From Syngnathus acus (lineage: Eukaryota; Chordata; Actinopteri; Syngnathiformes; Syngnathidae), in assembly GCF_901709675.1 (NCBI RefSeq), contig NC_051101.1, positions 806,001 through 870,000 of the forward strand: a stretch of DNA of 64,000 nucleotides. The letters run 5' to 3'. The notes under the pieces were generated by a model. The model searched no databases and was not told the DNA's origin. It saw nothing but the letters and a program-made list of their open reading frames with translations. How positions within the stretch are numbered: the first letter of the stretch is position 1; each line of letters begins with the position of its first letter. Positions 42,469 to 54,149 of the stretch are shown here, piece after piece. Position numbers and translations under genes: made by a program.

Positions 42469-43918
42469 ATGTCTCGGTGTCCCTGTCATCCTAGTAGCAA
42501 CGGGGCTCCACATGCCAGGTGGATCCTCTGCTGCGTTGTGGTTGGAGCGTGCTATGGTCTATGGACTCATCTGAACAGACCAAGTGACAATGTTGACCGT
42601 GGAAAACGATGGTCACACGATGAGAACTTTGAGGACTGGTCATGGGACCCCAGAAACCCATACGAAACCAACACTTGGTACCGGTATGTAAAGTGTGTTC
42701 GAAACTCCCCCCTTCCTCCACGCAAGTTCACTTGGAGGCCAGAGCAATGAATGTCACTGAAGCGAAATGTATGGCATCCATGGGAGGAGTTGGATATCAA
42801 CACCGTGCTGTCACAGTCAGTGATGCCGACCCTTCCCGCCCTGGACTTGCAGACGGTGCCTGTGATCAGTTTTTCTGGACAAATCTCAATGTGACTGTTA
42901 AAGGACGAACATTGCCGCAAGTGGCCTACACAGAGAGACCAGCTGGAGTGAATTACACATGTTACATCCAAGGTAACGAGACCCACAAATGCATTAACGA
43001 CGACTGCTCTCCAGGAGGAAACTGGATGGGAGCTTTGGACATCACCGCTGAGAGCCAGGATGGGAGAGCCATTTCAAGGCGTAAGGGCTCTCCTACCAAC
43101 ATGGCTGCACCGTCGGACTTCATTCAGAACGGATCGTGGCTTTGTGGTCACAAGGATTATCCGATGCTGCCCGCCAACTGGACAAGAGTGTGTGCACCAG
43201 TGTGGGTGACAGACCACACCGACAGAATACAACATCATCAGCTGACGAAAGCACACAACTCTTCTGGACGTCGACGCAGAGCGGTTGCAACCTTTGACCC
43301 TCATGATCCTGTCTGGGGTGCGAATGTTCCAGACGACCATAAGTATGGTCCGTTGGAGACAAAGTTGTTCATGCGCTTTTTCCTTGGATCGGAGTTGGAA
43401 AACAATCACTCTTCATTGAGACACTGAACTATCGTTTTCAATCCTTTGTGAATCTCTCACTGCAAGTCAACGATGGACAAAATAGAGAGATTCAGGTTAT
43501 TAGGCTGATGGTCTTGCAAAACAGGATGGTTCTGGACTTGTTGACGGCAGCACAAGGTGGTGTTTGCCACATCATTGGGACTTCCTGTTGCACATACATA
43601 CCGGGAGAAAATGACACGCACATCAACGACGCCATGACTTCACTGAAGAACTTACAGCAGGCCATGTCAAATGACAAAGTCCCACATCAATGGGATTTCT
43701 TTTCATGGCTATTCTCTGGCAACTGGTGGCAACTGCTGTTTAATTTTGTGACTCCTGTGCTTGTTGTGCTGGTGTTGTTGTGCTTGTTTACGACCTGTGT
43801 TATCCCATGTTTGAAGTCTGCTGTGACGAGGGTTGTGTCATCTACCGTAGCACAAGTACATATACAACTTCTTAGACGTGACGGATGTGATAACTATTAT
43901 GAAACGTGGATTGCTTAG
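42469..43918 (+). pseudogene. Retroviral env (surface and transmembrane parts), frame-broken
   Basis: Three successive open segments in different frames (42469-42750, 42642-43427, 43448-43918) cover a signal/leader region, a surface subunit with several N-glycosylation sequons and cysteines, and a transmembrane subunit. Landmarks are an RRRR furin-type cleavage site at 43269-43280, a CX6CC motif at 43565-43591 preceded by the usual immunosuppressive-domain-like helix, and a membrane anchor at about 43738-43810. Frame breaks occur around 42700 and around 43400, so no complete protein can be made. The CX6CC arrangement is typical of gamma-type envelopes. Confidence 0.85.
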
Positions 43919-44338
43919 ATGCTGTTCTGCTGAGCATGTTTTACAGAAACTTGATGATTTGACCATCGAAAATGCTTCGCAAGTGATGGATACAATGATG
44001 TACTGTTTCTGTGTTTTTCTTTTTCTTTTTTTTATTGATAGCATTCTGGTCGCCTAAGGCAGAGGGACCGTGTGAGACTTTTCCTGCATTATAATATCTT
44101 GCCGCAGGTTTTTCGCTCACACACTAAAATTGGACTGGAGTATTGAGGGAAAACCTCATCTTCACTGGAAATTATTACTGTCATTGTTTGTTGTTTTTAT
44201 CAGGTATCACCCTTCACGATCTCCAACCCATCCCCTATTATCTCTGTTTTTTATTGGTTTTTTTTATTGTTATTTTTACTATTCTTCTTTATATTTTCTT
44301 GCTTGTATTTGTTGATTGGGGTGACATAATCATATGAT

Positions 44339-44352
44339 AAACAGGAGGGATA
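44339..44352 (+). other. Polypurine tract
   Basis: AAACAGGAGGGATA lies directly before the TGTTAG start of the 3' LTR, the position of the plus-strand primer. Confidence 0.7.
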
Positions 44353-44736
44353 TGTTAGGGTTGATAGATTAGTTTGATCCTATGCTTATGTTGGAATGTA
44401 ACCTGTAATAAATAACCTAGCTAGATTAGTTTTATGCTTATGTTGGAATGTAACCTGTAATAAATAACCTAGCTTGTCCCATCCTACACAACGTCGTAAA
44501 ACACCCCCTGCTATGCTTTGACTAGAGGTCAAGGACTTCAACTCCATCCAGTCCACTCTCACCCCCAACCTGTTTCTTATTAATAAAAATGCTCTTGCAA
44601 GAGGCCAGAGTCAGACCTCATTCGATCATCGCTGTACGCACAGCGACGAATGGCTCTCCATTTGCAAATGCTTAAAAAGGGCATACTGTCTCCCGTGTGG
44701 TTCTTGCAAGATAAGTTAGAGTGAGCACCACTAACA
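44353..44736 (+). repeat. 3' LTR of the provirus
   Basis: Begins TGTTAGGG and ends CTAACA. It shares the duplicated GTTGGAATGTAACCTGTAAT unit and the AATAAA with the 5' LTR. Apart from the first 50 bases the two LTRs differ at few positions. Confidence 0.9.
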
Positions 44737-44741
44737 GCTTC

Positions 44742-46177
44742 CTCTTGATAATGGAGTCACACTATATCACAAATTTTGAAACCCTTCTTCCACATTCCCC
44801 CTTTGTACCTATAAAAACCAATTAGAAATATTTTTGCTGTCATGATCATCATTGTGTACTTGTAGTACTCACTGTACTTTAAATTGTCAATTTTTGTACA
44901 TTTGAAGCCCTTTGAGACTTGCTTGTGAGCTATATACATATACTTGACTTGACTTTATTATTATTCAACTTCTTCTGCATTCTTCTGCCTTTTATTTTAT
45001 TTTATTAACTACTTCCACATAATTAATCTGATTTACTCCATTCCACTTTTAACGCATTTCAAATATTCATGCCAAATATTCCAAATATTTACCTTTTTTT
45101 TGAGAAATTCACAAATTTTAAACCAAAATTTTATTCATTCTTAATGGCACATTCAACATTTCTCATTTTCTTACACATAATTCATCCAATTCACCTTCTT
45201 TCATTTCCTAGATTAAAATTTCACATTTTCACTTTTGACATTGCGGCAAAATTTTGCAAAATTAAATTTTTCCCTTCTAATTTCTAAGTTTCTTTTTCAT
45301 CGACTCAACCTGTTTCAATTCTTAACTGTTCATCTTATGCCGACCTATTTCAAAACTTCCCACTTGTGAAAAATTTCAAATTTTCAACTTTAAAATTCAT
45401 GCCCAATTTTACAAAATTCTTTCTATATTTTCATACATTTTCTGACCAATTCAACACGTTCCAAATTTAAACATAATTTTGTAGCATTCCCCGAATTTTT
45501 ATTCAGCCTCTTCGCCTTCACACGCAATTTCTACAGAAATGACAAATTCTAGTTATCATTGTTAATCCTCCGTGACCAAGCCGCACCAATAATGGATAGA
45601 TGGAAGGATTGTTAATTTTAACCCCAAGTGCCTATCATAAATTGCCATTTAAATTAATTGTCACAAGGGTAATGTCAATGTATTTGTTAATTAAAGCCCT
45701 ACTGTAGTCTTTTTTAATTAAGTAGTGCCCTGTATTACTATTTTGCTGACTATCCAGAATTCCAAATATCTTTTAAGGCCCCTCACCCCTTCAAGCTCAA
45801 ATATGCATCTTATAAATCAGTCGCAATTGATGTGTAATTACAATCTGTCGTTTTGATAAAGGTCAATTAAGTTTAGCAATTCAGCCTCCTGTTGCCTGAA
45901 TCCAAATGTTCACTGGTCCAATTATCAAATTTCATTATTTCAATTAGATTCATCATGTCTTCGAAATGCTATGTTACATATAAAAATTTCATAATTCAAA
46001 TGATTTAATTTCGATCGATCAATGTCCACTTTGCAAAGTTTCTGATCACGCTGCCATATGATTTGTTATTATTAGTGTATCTTCACTGTCCATATCTATG
46101 TATTTTGTTTTTTATCCCCGTTTTAGTGTCAATATTATTGATATTATTATTCCCTCTTTTATCAAAACTTCTCAGTT
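44742..46177. other. AT-rich intergenic DNA
   Basis: Strongly AT-rich, with many AAATTT/CAAATTTT words. No gene, RNA gene or bounded repeat is supported. Confidence 0.5.
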
Positions 46178-46185
46178 ATGTCCGC

Positions 46186-46474
46186 CAGACGCGTAGCCAG
46201 CAATTTTTCCAGTAGGGGCGCACGCCCACAGGAAAAAAAATCGAACATCACCCACGCCGTTCGCTGATCGCTAAAACAACATCCGGGTCCGGGAGGCAAA
46301 CGGTGAATGGATAACATCGCGCCCATAGAATAGCGCAAGCACATTCGCGCAAGACCGAAAGAAAAAAACGGCATGAAAATGAAGAATCGAAAAAGCTCGA
46401 TTTTTTTCAACCGGGGCGCAGGGAGTCCTAACCGGGGCGCCGCCCCGGCTCGCCCCGGCTTGGCTACGCCTCTG
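46186..46474. mobile_element. Short hAT-type MITE
   Basis: Ends CAGACGCGTAGCCAGC and TTGGCTACGCCTCTG are inverted and flanked by the 8-bp duplication ATGTCCGC (46178-46185, 46475-46482). GC-rich near the right end (GGGGCGCCGCCCCGGC). No coding capacity. Confidence 0.88.
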
Positions 46475-46482
46475 ATGTCCGC

Positions 46483-47860
46483 CCCAGCACCCAAACATGC
46501 TTCCATCCCTTTTGTCCCACACTCCACCAACTTTGTAATGCTTCAGCAGTCTTTAGCAATGTGTCCAGTTTGAATTCATGTGACTCGTGCAAGTCTTTAG
46601 CAGCCTCTCCTCTTAGATTCTCATGATGATGATTCAGGGCTGGACCGTCCACCACTCTCAAATGCGTCCATCTTGTCTTTGTTCTTTCAGTCCATTTTCT
46701 TTTTGATCTGCAACTGTGTGTATTCCACCAACTGTATGGTTCTTGTCCTGTGAAGAGCTGTACTTGCCCCCTTCAAGCATGATAATAGTTCCTGTTGTTC
46801 TCCCAAAGGTCAAAGGTGTCTCATGATGAGGGACAGTCCTCTGTTGCTTTTGAGACAGCCAGTGGAGTAAGAGGACTCAGTTCAGGAATTGTGCCACGCG
46901 CTAGGGCAGAACACACTGGGACACAAATTTCACAAAACTATCTTCGTGTTATCAGTCTTCCTGTGTAGCATTTGTTTATTACACCCCAACTCCTCCTATT
47001 ACCATTTGTGTTCTATCAGTTGGGCACACTCATCATCTTAGTATCAAGCCGCCCTTATCAAATGCTTTCTCTTTTTCCTTCTGAGTATTCCATCCACCCT
47101 ACCCATGGCTAAAATCCTCGTTCTTCTTTTCTTTTTTTTTTTCTTCTGACTTCCAGTGTTTATCATCAAATAAAGTTCAGAAATCCTTCGTAATAAACTG
47201 TAATGTAATTTAACATTCTACCAACATGGTTGTATATGCGTAAAATGTTATTGTTCAATCTATAGGTCATACAGCGCCTGTGTTCCAAATATGACACTCC
47301 TCCTTGATTTAACATCTCATAAGTTATTATTGTCAGCAGCGCTAAAGGATAGTGCTTGAAAGTGAATGTCTTATCGCCCAATTTAAAACACATGCCACAT
47401 TTGAGCTAGTATTTATTCATTTATTTATTTGCCATCCTCATGTTAGCTGGCATATGTCAGAATTAAAATGTAATTTTGCTTTTAATTTTAAGTCCTCTAA
47501 AATTGCTATACACTTACTGCACCGAGATAAACTGTTAAATAAATCTTTAAAAAACAAACAAAAACAATCTATGCTCCTGCACAGACCTTGCATGTTGACT
47601 CTTAAAAGTGGCACCCAAATGCCAGGTTACAAATCAAACCTCCTCTTTCACTCTCACGATTTTTGATAAAACAATCTACTCATCTAGACACTGTCGTCAC
47701 ATACTAAATAACGGCCTGCAAATTAATCATAATGTTGCTGTTGTTGTCCCTCAAAACATGTGACTAGAATTTGTACAATTATTAACCCTCATCAATTGAT
47801 CAATTATCTCCTCACTAAATTCCTAGCCTGTTAACCTATCTGCATGAAGAAGACATTTAC
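46483..47860. other. No gene recognised
   Basis: Unique-looking intergenic DNA with only short open frames and no recognisable similarity. Confidence 0.5.
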
Positions 47861-48400
47861 CGTATTTTTCGGAGTATAGGTCGCGTTTTTTTTCATAGTT
47901 TGGGTGGGGGGGTGACTTATACTCAGGAGCGACTTATATGTGAAATTATTCACAAATTTGTACTTGATCATTAACACATTACTTACTAGTATAGTTGATC
48001 ACGTCACATGTTATTTTCACTTTAAACCGCATGGGGGCGCACTATGGCTGTGGAATAATTGGAGCCTCACTGACAATGAGTTCCATTCATTGACTTCCAG
48101 AGTCAGGATATTTAATGATTTGAAATGGTATCATCTGAAAACGGCCTTCCAAATAAAGCACCCTACCTCAAATCAAAGCACGGCAGAATAACACAAATAA
48201 CATGGAGAATTCTTAACACATATTGTAAATATCTTTTAATAAGAAGGTACAAGCGTACATACTGTAAATATATTTTTAGAACTGTTTTATTATTAGAATG
48301 ATTTTTCTATAACAAGGTATAACACTCTTAAATGTGATTTTAGAACTCTTATTATTATAACAATTTTTTTTATAAGAAGGTACAAGTGTATGCACTGCAA
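47861..48400. repeat. ACCGTATTTTTCGG-end element, left part
   Basis: Starts ACCGTATTTTTCGGAGTATA with GGTCGCG and GACTTATA motifs, the familiar end of a TA-targeting element family in fish. The sequence to 48395 includes blocks shared in reverse with 7493-7870. It is interrupted by the LTR element at 48401, and the flank resumes at 49868. Confidence 0.55.
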
Positions 48401-48519
48401 TGTCACGGATCGGACTGGAGCAGGGCGACCAAATGCAGCTTGGACCAGGATTTATTGAGGGAAAAGGTAGTTGCACCAGTCCAAATGGCCCCCACTGGTC
48501 TGAGACAAAGTCTGTACCG

Positions 48520-48930
48520 CGCTCGGCGGCACATGGAGAGTCCGAACTGCGCTCGGCGGCAACTGGGGAAACAGAACCGCTCTCGGCGGCAACTGGGGAA
48601 ACAGAACCGCACTCGGTGGAAACTCGGGGACAGAACCGCCCTCGGCGGAAACTCGGGGACAGAACCGCACTCAGCGGGAACTCGGGGACAGAACCGCACT
48701 TGGCGGAAAGCCGAGGACAGAACCGCACTCGGCGGAAACTCGGGGATAGAACCGCACTCGGCGGAAACTCGGGGACAGAACCGCACTCGGCGGAAACTCG
48801 GGGACAGAGCCGCAATCGGCGGAAACTCGGGGACAGACCCCCAATCGGCGGAAACTCAGGGACAGAACCGCAATCGGCGGAAACTCGGGGAAACAGAACC
48901 CCACTCTGTGGCAAACGGAGAGTAAGAACC
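48520..48930. repeat. 29-bp minisatellite
   Basis: About 13 copies of a unit containing ACTCGGGGACAGAACCGCAC then TCGGCGGAA. Because 29 is not a multiple of three, successive copies pass through all frames, so any frame without stops encodes a 29-residue periodic protein. Long frames are open on both strands (up to about 180-220 codons). These are by-products of the repeat and not taken as genes. Confidence 0.9.
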
Positions 48931-49084
48931 GCGCTCGGCGGCAACTAAGAGGTGAAAGCCACGTGCAGCGGCAAGAGTTACAGCCGCACACACGGCGGCA
49001 TACGGGAATCCAGAGCTGCACGCAGCAGCAGAAGTCAGACGCGTGTTTCAGCAGTGGGAGCAGGGTCTCTGATGATCGCAGGTC

Positions 49085-49440
49085 CGGCAATGCTTCAGGT
49101 CCGGCGACGCTGGGGTGGGGCCCGATGGCGGCCGCGAATCCGATGGCGCTGGGCCAAAGTCCGGCGACAGCGCGGATCCGGCGGCGCAAAGTTGGATCCC
49201 GATGGCGCACGTGCGTCCGGCGTCGCTGGAGCGAAGTCCGATGGCGGCCGCGGAGCCAATGGTGCCGGGAGGAACTCCGATGGCGGCCACGGGTCCGGCG
49301 TCGCTGGAGCGAAGTCCGACGGCGGCCGTGAGTCCGATGGCGCCGGGAGGAACTCCAATGGCGGCCGCAGATCCGGCGACGCTAGGGTGGATCCCGATGG
49401 CGCACGTGTGTCCGGCGTCGCAGATAGGAGCTGGTGGTGG
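49085..49440. repeat. Second minisatellite, GATGGCGGCC/TCCGGCGACGCT type
   Basis: Imperfect units of roughly 36-60 bp built from AACTCCGATGGCGGCC, GGGTCCGGCGTCGCTGGAGC and GATCCCGATGGCGCACGTG. GC-rich, open in several frames on both strands, and located between the 29-bp block and the complete LTR. Confidence 0.8.
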
Positions 49441-49989
49441 GGTTGGTCCAAGCGCTGGTCGCTGTGATGGTCGGATTATACCGTCACGGATCGGAATGGA
49501 GCAGGGCAACCAAATGCAGCTTGGACCAGGGTTTATTGAGGGAAAAGGTAGTTGGACGGGAGGATGAGGGGAACAAGACCAACAGAACCGGCAAACTAAC
49601 ATAACTTAACGGACCGACTGACAGAGTGACCGACAGGGATGGCAAACAGAAAATGACCAAGGCAAAAACAGAAACACAGGAACGATGAGAGACAAGAAAT
49701 CCGACAAGGTTGTGACACGCAGACAGGATTTAAATACACGACAGGTAATGAGAGGCAGGTGAGAATGATCACACTGATCATGAGCACACAGGAGGGGAGG
49801 GGCGAGCACACAGACACACGGACAGAAACTATGACAATATGGACACGATCGGGGACGAGTCGTGACATGCAATTGTCCGGGCACTCCCTGCCTTCCGCTG
49901 ACGAGTGGGCAACATTCGTGCCATAATTCCTCAATGTAAGTTTTATTTTGAATCTTATTTTTTTTAATTTGAGAAAAAAATAAACGAAC

Positions 49990-50330
49990 CGCGATGTAAT
50001 TTGAACTGCAACTGACGTCAGCGGCGCGGCGCACACGTGGCGTTGTTTACATAAAGGACGTAGGATTCGATCGACGCATTTAATGACTTGGAGTGACAGT
50101 GATAATTTGATAAAATTGTTGTTTATAATTATATGGGCCTGTGGAATCATTTGAACTGCAACCGACGACGAGTCCGACGTCAGCGGCGCGACGTCAGCGG
50201 CGCGGCGCACACGCGGCGTTGTTTACATAAAGGACGAAGAATTTGATCGATGGATTTAATGATTTGGAGTGACACAGATGGTTTGATAAAGGTGTTATTT
50301 ATGTTTTAGTTATTTTGATAACTGTTAATG
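49990..50330. repeat. Tandem duplication of an about 170-bp unit
   Basis: The unit with TTGAACTGCAAC, GACGTCAGCGGCGCGGCGCA and GTTGTTTACATAAAGGACG occurs twice in direct repeat. The second copy has an extra GACGTCAGCGGCGC insertion. It belongs to the repeat flanking the LTR element and has no gene. Confidence 0.8.
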
Positions 50331-50409
50331 TTGCATCAGGCCCGTTCTCAGCTCCTCGTTTGTGTTTATATCAATAGAGCGGCTTTATTTCCATCAGTGC
50401 CGAATTTCG

Positions 50410-51976
50410 AGTGTGGGCAGTGACGTCAGCATTCTCGTAATTCGCGTGCTGAGCTTTCAGATACAGTTTTACGCTAATGCCACCCACAAACCTTCCCCTG
50501 GAATCCTTCCATTAAAACGAGTGGCCTGAGGAAAAGAAAGGTGGACACTGAGTGCTGAGTGTTTAAAAATAGAGTGGACAATTTGGCTCGACCACATGAA
50601 CGTCAACAAAGCCCGTCACAGATCAAGGTTAACAGACCGACACCTCGGCTCTATCCTAAGAATTACCACAACAAATTTTACTCCAGACCATGATGCACTT
50701 GCAAAAAAGGGAGACCAACAATACTACTTTATTTAGATGTATTCTTTCACCGATTCTTCAAGATGATTTATTTGGTCAGAATGTTTGCCGTTTGATGTGA
50801 TTTCGCCTCATTAGATAAACATATTTCATAAATCTGACCTGCAGGCGCTGAAGTGATGGAAACTATTATTCATAACAGTGTCGTACCGTGTTTTTTCGTG
50901 CATAATGCGCCCCCGTGCATAATACGCACCCTAAAAATGGCATGTCGATGCTGGAAAAAAGCCTGTACCCATGTATAATACGCACCCAAATTTTGACTCT
51001 TACTTAAGTCCGTAAACGTAAAATTATTTCAGAAAAAAGACCATCTTTGGGAACAACCGGATGTTATTCTGCCGGTCAGTATGACTGCGCATGCGCTAGC
51101 AGACAAGATAGCGAAGAAATGTTTTGGATTTGTGTAGGGTACATTGTGACAGCAAACGAGCAGGTGATCGAGCAAGCGTCTGATACGAGAGCATTGTGTT
51201 CGTATGGAGCGTGTTTGAAGTGAACAGCAGAGAAGAAAGGAACAAGGCAAAGTGTTGTGAAATAAAATATTACCTGTAATACGCATTCTGTTATTTGCTG
51301 ATTGAAACTGCTAATTAAACTGTGAATTGAAACTAATAGGTAGAGAACTGAACTCTCGCTCTTTATATAGCTGACGTGTCTTGCGCATCCGTTCTGCGCA
51401 TACTGTCATGGCGGCCTCCGTATGATATCCAGTCTGCGATGGAGATTAAAAAACAAACAATATTTGACAATAACACACCATCAAGGATTGCACCATCGCA
51501 TCAAACTAGTGTCGTCAATTATGAATTTTACTGACTAAGTGTGTTGGGCAGGATGGCTGAATGCGATGCGCGATTGACAACAAAGAAGAAAGGTGTGATT
51601 TCAAGTTTTATTTCGAGGGAGATTTTCTTCAAAAATTGTTGTAACCATGCATAATGCGCACCCCAGATTTTAGGACAATAAATTAGTTAAATTTTGCGCA
51701 TTATGCATGGAAAAACGGTAATGAGAATCACTGACAGTAGTTTTTTGGTGAAATTTTTTTTTAATGCTGTTAATAAATGCATTTGTTTTCAAAAAGCTTT
51801 TTTGGAATATCCATGCATTGCTACCTACTGAAAGTACAAACATTTTATGCAATGACCTTTACATGTCATTTCTATTACTTCACACAAACACTACATCCAT
51901 CTGCTCCTGGTTCGGCCCCCCGGTCTAAATTTAGAACCAAATTCGGCCCGCCAGTCAAAAAGTTTGCCCACCCCTG
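50410..51976. mobile_element. hAT element, family D copy 2, split by a MITE
   Basis: Reverse-oriented relative of 38980-40280. Its right end is AAAAAGTTTGCCCACCCCTG at 51976. The left end is eroded near 50410. The interior, including the reverse complement of the MSGPKKR-type start region, is interrupted by the TA-flanked MITE at 50886-51718. Confidence 0.8.
50886..51718 (-). mobile_element. TA-flanked MITE, copy 3
   Basis: Same family as 8245-9156 in reverse orientation: CCGTGTTTTTTCGTGC at the left, GCATGGAAAAACGG at the right, TA flanks at 50884-50885 and 51719-51720. It is inserted in hAT family D copy 2. Confidence 0.82.
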
Positions 51977-51984
51977 GTCTAGTT

Positions 51985-53819
51985 CATCTGATCCCGGCCT
52001 ACAGGCAGAAATTAAAAACTTCTAAGCCTGTGGTGAGGACTGTGAGGAAATGGACAGTGGAGTCAAAGCAGGACCTCCAAGTCTGCTTTGACTGCACCGA
52101 TTGGGGAGTTGCAATTTCAGACCTGCATGAACTCACTGACACTGTCACACCATACATCAGTTTTTGTGAGGATCTGTGTGTGCAGACTAAGACCTTTTGC
52201 ACGTACAACGACGACAAACCTTGGTTTACACCGAACCTCAGGAGGCTGCGCAAAGTCGAGGAGGAGGCCGACAGGAGTGACGACAGGGACCTGTTCAAGC
52301 AGACCAGAAACACACTGAACCGAGAGGTCAGGAAAGCCAAGAGGTGTTACGGGGAGAGCTTGGAGAGACACCTCTCTGCCAATCCTGATCCCTCAACAGT
52401 GTGGAAAGGTCTGCAGAGCATCACGGGCTTCAAGAAACCAACCCCCTGTCCTGTGGAGAACCCAAGGCTTGCAAACCAGCTAAACAGGTTTTAGTCAAAG
52501 TCAAAGTCTGCTTTATTGTCAATTTCTTCACATGCCAAGACACACAAAGAAATCGAAATTACGTTCCCACTATCCCACGGTGACAAGACATAGTACACAA
52601 TATACATACAAGTAAACAACACAAAAATAATAATAATAATAATAATAAATAATTTACTGCAGGTTTGATCGGTCCAGCCACACAACAGGACCTCCTGCAG
52701 CATAATCAACATACTCACCTCCCCCCACAACCGCTCTCTCCACACCTCCATCACCGTTATCACCTACTCTCTCTCTTACAGAAGCCGCGCCTGCACTCCA
52801 GATCCGCGAGGAGGAAGTGTGCCAGATGATCCGGAGACAAAAGGTCAGGAAGGCACCGGGCCCAGACGGCGCGTCCCCTTCTTGCTTGAAAGTCTGTGCT
52901 GAACAACTGGCACCTTTGCACGGATCTTCAACTGTTCCCTGGAGCTGTGTGAGGTGCCCTCGTGCTTCAAGAGCTCCACCATCGTACCGGTGGCCAAGCA
53001 GCCCGCCATCACAGGTTTGAATAACTATAGACCTGTCGCCCTGACATCTGTGGTCATGAAATATTTCAAGAGGTTAGTGTTGAACCACCTGAAGGACGTC
53101 ACGGGCCCCCTGCTTGACCCCCTGCAGTTTGCCTACCGGGCAAACAGGTCGGTGGACGATGCGGTCAACATGGGACTGCACTACATCCTGCACCACCTGG
53201 ACACCCCAGGAACGTATGCCAGGATCCTGTTTGTGGACTTCAGTTCGGCGTTCAACACCATCGCTCCTGACATCCTCCAACAGAAGCTCATCCAGCTCGC
53301 GGTGCCTGCCTCCACCTGTCTGTCAAGCTCCTGAAATATGCAGACGACACCACTCTCATCGGACTGATCCGGGACGGTGACGAGACTGCGTACAGACAGG
53401 AGGTGGAGCGGCTGGTCCACTGTTGCAGCCAAAACCACCTGGAGCTTAACCCGCTCAAGACCGTGGAGATGACAGTGGACTTCAGGCGAGACCCTTCACC
53501 ACTTTCACCCCTCACTATCCGCAGTAATACTATTCTCTCCACAGACACCTTCAAGTTCCTGGGAACCACAATCTCTCGGGACCTGAAATGGACCAGCCAC
53601 ACAGACTCTGTCCGGAAGAAGGCCCAGCAGAGGCTGTACTTTCTGAGACAGCTCAGGAAGTTCAACCTGCCGCAGGAGCTGCTGAAGACCTTCTATACTG
53701 CCATCATCCAGTCTATCCTCTGCACCTCCATCACTGTCTGGTTTGGATCGGCCTCCAAACAAGACAAGCACAAACTGCAACGGACAATCAGGACTGCAGA
53801 AAACATAATTGGAATCAAT
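51985..53819 (+). pseudogene. L2/Rex1-like LINE reverse transcriptase, broken
   Basis: A 5'-truncated non-LTR retrotransposon. In order: linker region ([20 protein letters not shown]), RT start (KVRKAPGPDGASPSCLKVCA), [54 protein letters not shown] and [14 protein letters not shown]. After a deletion come KYADDTTLIGL and the thumb region shared with 11143-11805. At least two frameshifts and the deletion before YADD inactivate it. A LINE tail is nested at 52492-52659. It stops at 53819, where a hAT fragment begins. Confidence 0.9.
52492..52659 (-). mobile_element. LINE 3' tail nested inside the LINE
   Basis: Begins with (GTCAAA)n and ends with (TAA)n-rich sequence, flanked by a 7-bp duplication CAGGTTT (52485-52491, 52660-52666). 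Removing it restores the continuous LNRF/DRSS reading frame of the host LINE, which proves the insertion. Same 3' end as 14050-14235 and 18914-19345. Confidence 0.9.
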
Positions 53820-53821
53820 GC

Positions 53822-54149
53822 TAGATCGACTGGGGTGACATGTCACGTGACCGGGACGAGCGTCTTGACCTGAATTAACCTGTGTCACGAGACACAGCTG
53901 CACCGACGGATGTAATTGGGAGAGAATCGCCACATTATTGACATTTTTCAGAGTAAATTCTTACTCATTTTTGCTAGCTTTGCGGGCTCGATCGGGCAAA
54001 CATGTCACGTCACCAGGACAAGCGTCTTGACCTGAATTAATTGATCGTCAATAAAAAAAAATCTTTTTTTTTCTGTGCGGCTTGACGGCCCGGTACCAAG
54101 TGACCCACGGACCAGTACCAGTCCGCGGCCCGGTAGTTGGGGACCCCTG
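53822..54149 (-). mobile_element. Truncated hAT family A fragment
   Basis: Contains the terminal 330 bases of family A, from TCGACTGGGGTGACATGTCA to the end GTTGGGGACCCCTG. It lacks the BED ORF and the other inverted end. It abuts the truncated LINE at 53819. Confidence 0.85.

Larger units (their letters stand above)
36807..44736 (+). mobile_element. Endogenous retrovirus (provirus), decayed, with both LTRs
   Basis: The two LTRs (36807-37193 and 44353-44736) are flanked by an identical 5-bp target duplication GCTTC (36802-36806, 44737-44741), so both ends are the original proviral ends. Order: LTR, primer site, leader with tandem repeats, gag nucleocapsid trace, a pol integrase C-terminal trace, env, polypurine tract, LTR. 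A solo LTR (38116-38481) and a hAT element (38980-40280) are nested inside. Multiple frameshifts, stops and loss of most of gag-pol show it is not replication-competent. The env layout suggests a gamma- or epsilonretrovirus-like lineage. Confidence 0.9.
48401..49867 (-). mobile_element. Non-autonomous LTR-bounded element filled with minisatellites
   Basis: Bounded by TGTCACGG on the left and GTCGTGACA on the right, and flanked by a 5-bp duplication TGCAA (48396-48400, 49868-49872). The right part (about 49493-49867) is a full LTR of the family seen at 38116-38481, reversed. The left end repeats only about 75 bases of the LTR. Between them lie two minisatellite blocks instead of gag-pol. It may be a defective retroelement or an LTR with internal expansion. 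Confidence 0.75.

Noticed and set aside
36807-44736. Considered env as a co-opted, syncytin-like gene
   Set aside because: At least two frame breaks lie within env, so no full-length product is possible from this copy.
48276-49602. Long open frames (150-220 codons) on both strands in the 48.3-49.6 kb region
   Set aside because: They are by-products of GC-rich tandem repeats with few stop codons. The repeat period of 29 explains the 29-residue periodicity, and no start context or domain supports a gene.
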